55,612 bases of DNA from Veillonella sp. VA137. GTDB taxonomy: Bacteria; Bacillota; Negativicutes; Veillonellales; Veillonellaceae. The notes under the pieces were generated by a model, which ran no database searches, had not been told where the DNA came from, and was given only the letters and a program-made list of their open reading frames with translations. Location of the stretch: positions 1-55,612 of the forward strand of contig NZ_RQVK01000012.1 in assembly GCF_003992015.1 (NCBI RefSeq), written 5' to 3'. Below are positions 53,688 to 55,612 of the stretch, one piece after another. A program made the position numbers and the translations under genes. Numbering within the stretch: position 1 is the first letter of the stretch; each line of letters begins with the position of its first letter.

Positions 53688-53905
53688 TTGTGTTTGTATA
53701 ATTTTGCTAGTAAGGGACGCCACGAGGCTACTATACATAACTGCGATTGAAGGAGATATAGAGGTATTGGGCTTTTTTAGATCAGTGCTAGTTAAGCAAA
53801 TTCTCAATCAAAAGATACAGGTGGCTTATATAGTTTTTTTTGAAGTATGTTATACTTAAAGAGAAAACCTTAGAAGATATATTTAAAGATTAGGGAGGAT
53901 TAAGA

Positions 53906-55585
53906 TTGATAACAATATCAAATTTGAAAGATGTTCTTAATTCTATTGGGTATAAAGAAGATAAAGATACTTTTATAAAGGAATATCAAGAATTTGGATG
54001 TGCTATTATAGTTAATTTTAAAGAACAAACTATACAATATCCAGAAGAAAGTGGACTAAAGGTTCATAAAAAAACAACGTGTAATTTTAGTGAGTCAGAA
54101 AATTTTGTGGTTTTGGAATGTGTGACAAGGTTATTAGATAAGGGATACAGACCAGAACATATAGAGTTAGAAAAGACGTGGACATTAGGACATGAACAAA
54201 AGAGTGGTAGAGCGGATGTATTAGTAAAAGAAGATACTGGTAAAACACTCTTTATTATTGAATGCAAAACCTATGGAAAAGAATATGAAAAGGCATTAAA
54301 AGATACGATACATGATGGTGCTCAACTATTTTCATATTGGCAACAAGAAAAACATTGTAAATGGCTGGCGCTTTATACATCAACACTGAATAAAGGGAAA
54401 GTTGAATATAAAGTTCATGCGATAGATTGTAGTGATGATAAAAATTTAGAAGAATTAGCAAAAAAGGATTCCTCTATACAACTATATAAAAATGCATATA
54501 CTGTTCCTGATCTTCATAATGTTTGGAAGGAAACACATGAAAGAAGACTATTAGGCGATATTTTTTTTAGAGATGATTCTGTGGCTTATCAAGTAGGAGT
54601 AAAACCATTAAGAAAAAGAGATTTAGTAGATTTTTCGGGAGATGATAAGGTTGTAAATCGCTTTGAAGAGATTTTGAGACATAACAATGTCTCTGATAAA
54701 GAGAATGCATTCAATAGATTAATTGCACTTTTTATTTGTAAACTGGTAGATGAATTGCAAAAAGCTGATGATGATATCGTTGAATTTCAATATAAAGTAG
54801 GTACAGATACCTATGAATCTCTACAAGATCGCCTACAAAGACTTCATAAGGAAGGTATGGAGGAATTTATGCGTGAAGAGATTTACTATGTGTCTGATGA
54901 TTATGCAGAGAAGCTTGTAAAACAATATACCAGCCAAAAACGAGTAAAAATGATTGAAGAATTAAAGAATACGCTTCGTATCCTAAAATTCTATACCAAT
55001 AATGATTTTGCATTTAAAGATGTTCATAACGAAGAACTTTTCTATCAAAATGGTAAAATTTTGGTTGAAATGGTACAGCTCTTTCAGGATTATAGAATTA
55101 TCGGTTCCGCAGATCTTCAGATGCTAGGAGATTTATTTGAGCAATTGCTTAATAAAGGTTTTAAACAGAATGAAGGTCAATTTTTTACACCTACTCCTAT
55201 CACTCGTTTTATATGGGACAGTCTTCCGTTAAAAGAAATAATGACTAAAACTGATGGCATTGAATACCCTAAAATTATCGATTATGCCTGTGGAGCAGGT
55301 CATTTCTTAACGGAGGGATTTGAAGCGATTCAGGTCAGTGCTAATACAATCAATAATAATGAAAGCTCATCCAATCACTGGGTAGAGAAAAAAATATTCG
55401 GCATTGAAAAAGACTATAGACTAGCAAGAGTCTCTAAAATTTCCCTATTCATGCATGGCTCCGGTGGCGGAAATATAGGCTCTCTGTCAAATGTTGGGGT
55501 ATTCACCCTACGAGTCTTCTTTGGCACCAATCATATGTATGGTTGGTGCCATTCTTTTTGCTCAAAAGTAGAATACGTACTCTAA
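53906..55585 (+). pseudogene. Restriction-modification fusion (nuclease plus N6 DNA methylase), disrupted
   Basis: TTG start with AGGGAGGA 6 bases upstream. Residues 1-200 form a type I HsdR-N-like nuclease domain with a PD-(D/E)xK pattern (Asp104 in SGRADVLV, Glu119 and Lys121 in FIIECK). A helical linker leads to an N6-adenine methylase domain with NEGQFFTPTPITRFIWDSLP and SAM motif I IIDYACGAGHFLTEG. Homology runs to about RVSKISLFMHGSGGGNI (55477). The last 36 codons are unrelated and the catalytic NPPY/F motif is missing. The new sequence resembles an insertion-sequence end. The gene is more AT-rich than its neighbours, which fits horizontal gain. A specificity subunit may lie beyond the window. 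Confidence 0.75.
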
Positions 55586-55612
55586 ATCTACCAAAGTGGC
55601 GAAGTCCATAGC
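55478..55612. mobile_element. Probable left end of an ISL3-like insertion sequence
   Basis: From 55478 the sequence GGCTCTCTGTCAAATGTTGG resembles the terminal repeats of ISL3-family elements, and it begins exactly where the methylase homology stops. A hairpin follows (GGCACCAATCAT at 55523 with ATGGTTGGTGCC at 55539), of a kind often seen inside such ends, then a T-rich stretch. The transposase would lie to the right, outside the window. The family assignment is from memory of the end sequence, not a search. Confidence 0.5.

Overview
The window looks like chromosome of a diderm Firmicute of the class Negativicutes, most likely a Veillonella. The basis is a Firmicute-style gene order (trigger factor-clpP-clpX-lon-engB, a WalJ-like hydrolase beside rlmH) combined with outer-membrane trimeric autotransporters, low G+C and TGnTATAAT-type promoters. 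Genus is inferred from gene content only.

Region 1 (1-16061) is a surface-adhesin locus with two tandem trimeric autotransporter adhesins. The first is about 3877 residues with an extended signal peptide, a YadA-type head and a long stalk built from repeated Trp-ring/neck modules. The second is about 1252 residues with two heads and a collagen-like stalk. Both end in the same unusual way: a coiled-coil tail follows the last strand of the membrane barrel. Their upstream regions share a 17-nt motif.

Region 2 (16199-28329) is housekeeping and accessory metabolism: metQ and menA on the minus strand; pncB followed by two related secreted proteins of unknown function; ogt, a RidA protein, a YitT membrane protein, phosphoglucomutase; then wecA- and wecB-like genes for lipid-linked glycan synthesis. 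The 0.5-kb gap between wecA and wecB holds a terminator, a structured element found again 27 kb away, and a pair of 30-nt direct repeats.

Region 3 (28456-35356) is a complete F-type ATP synthase operon (atpZ-like, I, B, E, F, H, A, G, D, C) with an extended -10 promoter and a strong terminator. The epsilon subunit lacks its C-terminal domain.

Region 4 (35512-40994) has a PLP aminotransferase divergent from a RuBisCO-like protein with a non-carboxylase active site, then a WalJ-like hydrolase, rlmH, a tail-anchored protein of unknown function and a CBS-pair protein.

Region 5 (41094-49208) is proteostasis and envelope: tig-clpP-clpX, then lon-engB-polyprenyl diphosphate synthase-tatC with overlapping start/stop codons. 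The polyprenyl synthase could supply the side chain used by MenA.

Region 6 (49286-55612) has a PepSY-domain protein, a 5' stub of queC, trmB, ftsW and uraA, a second copy of the structured element, and a restriction-methylase fusion gene that appears to be cut by an insertion sequence (ISL3-like left end) near 55478, just before the window ends.
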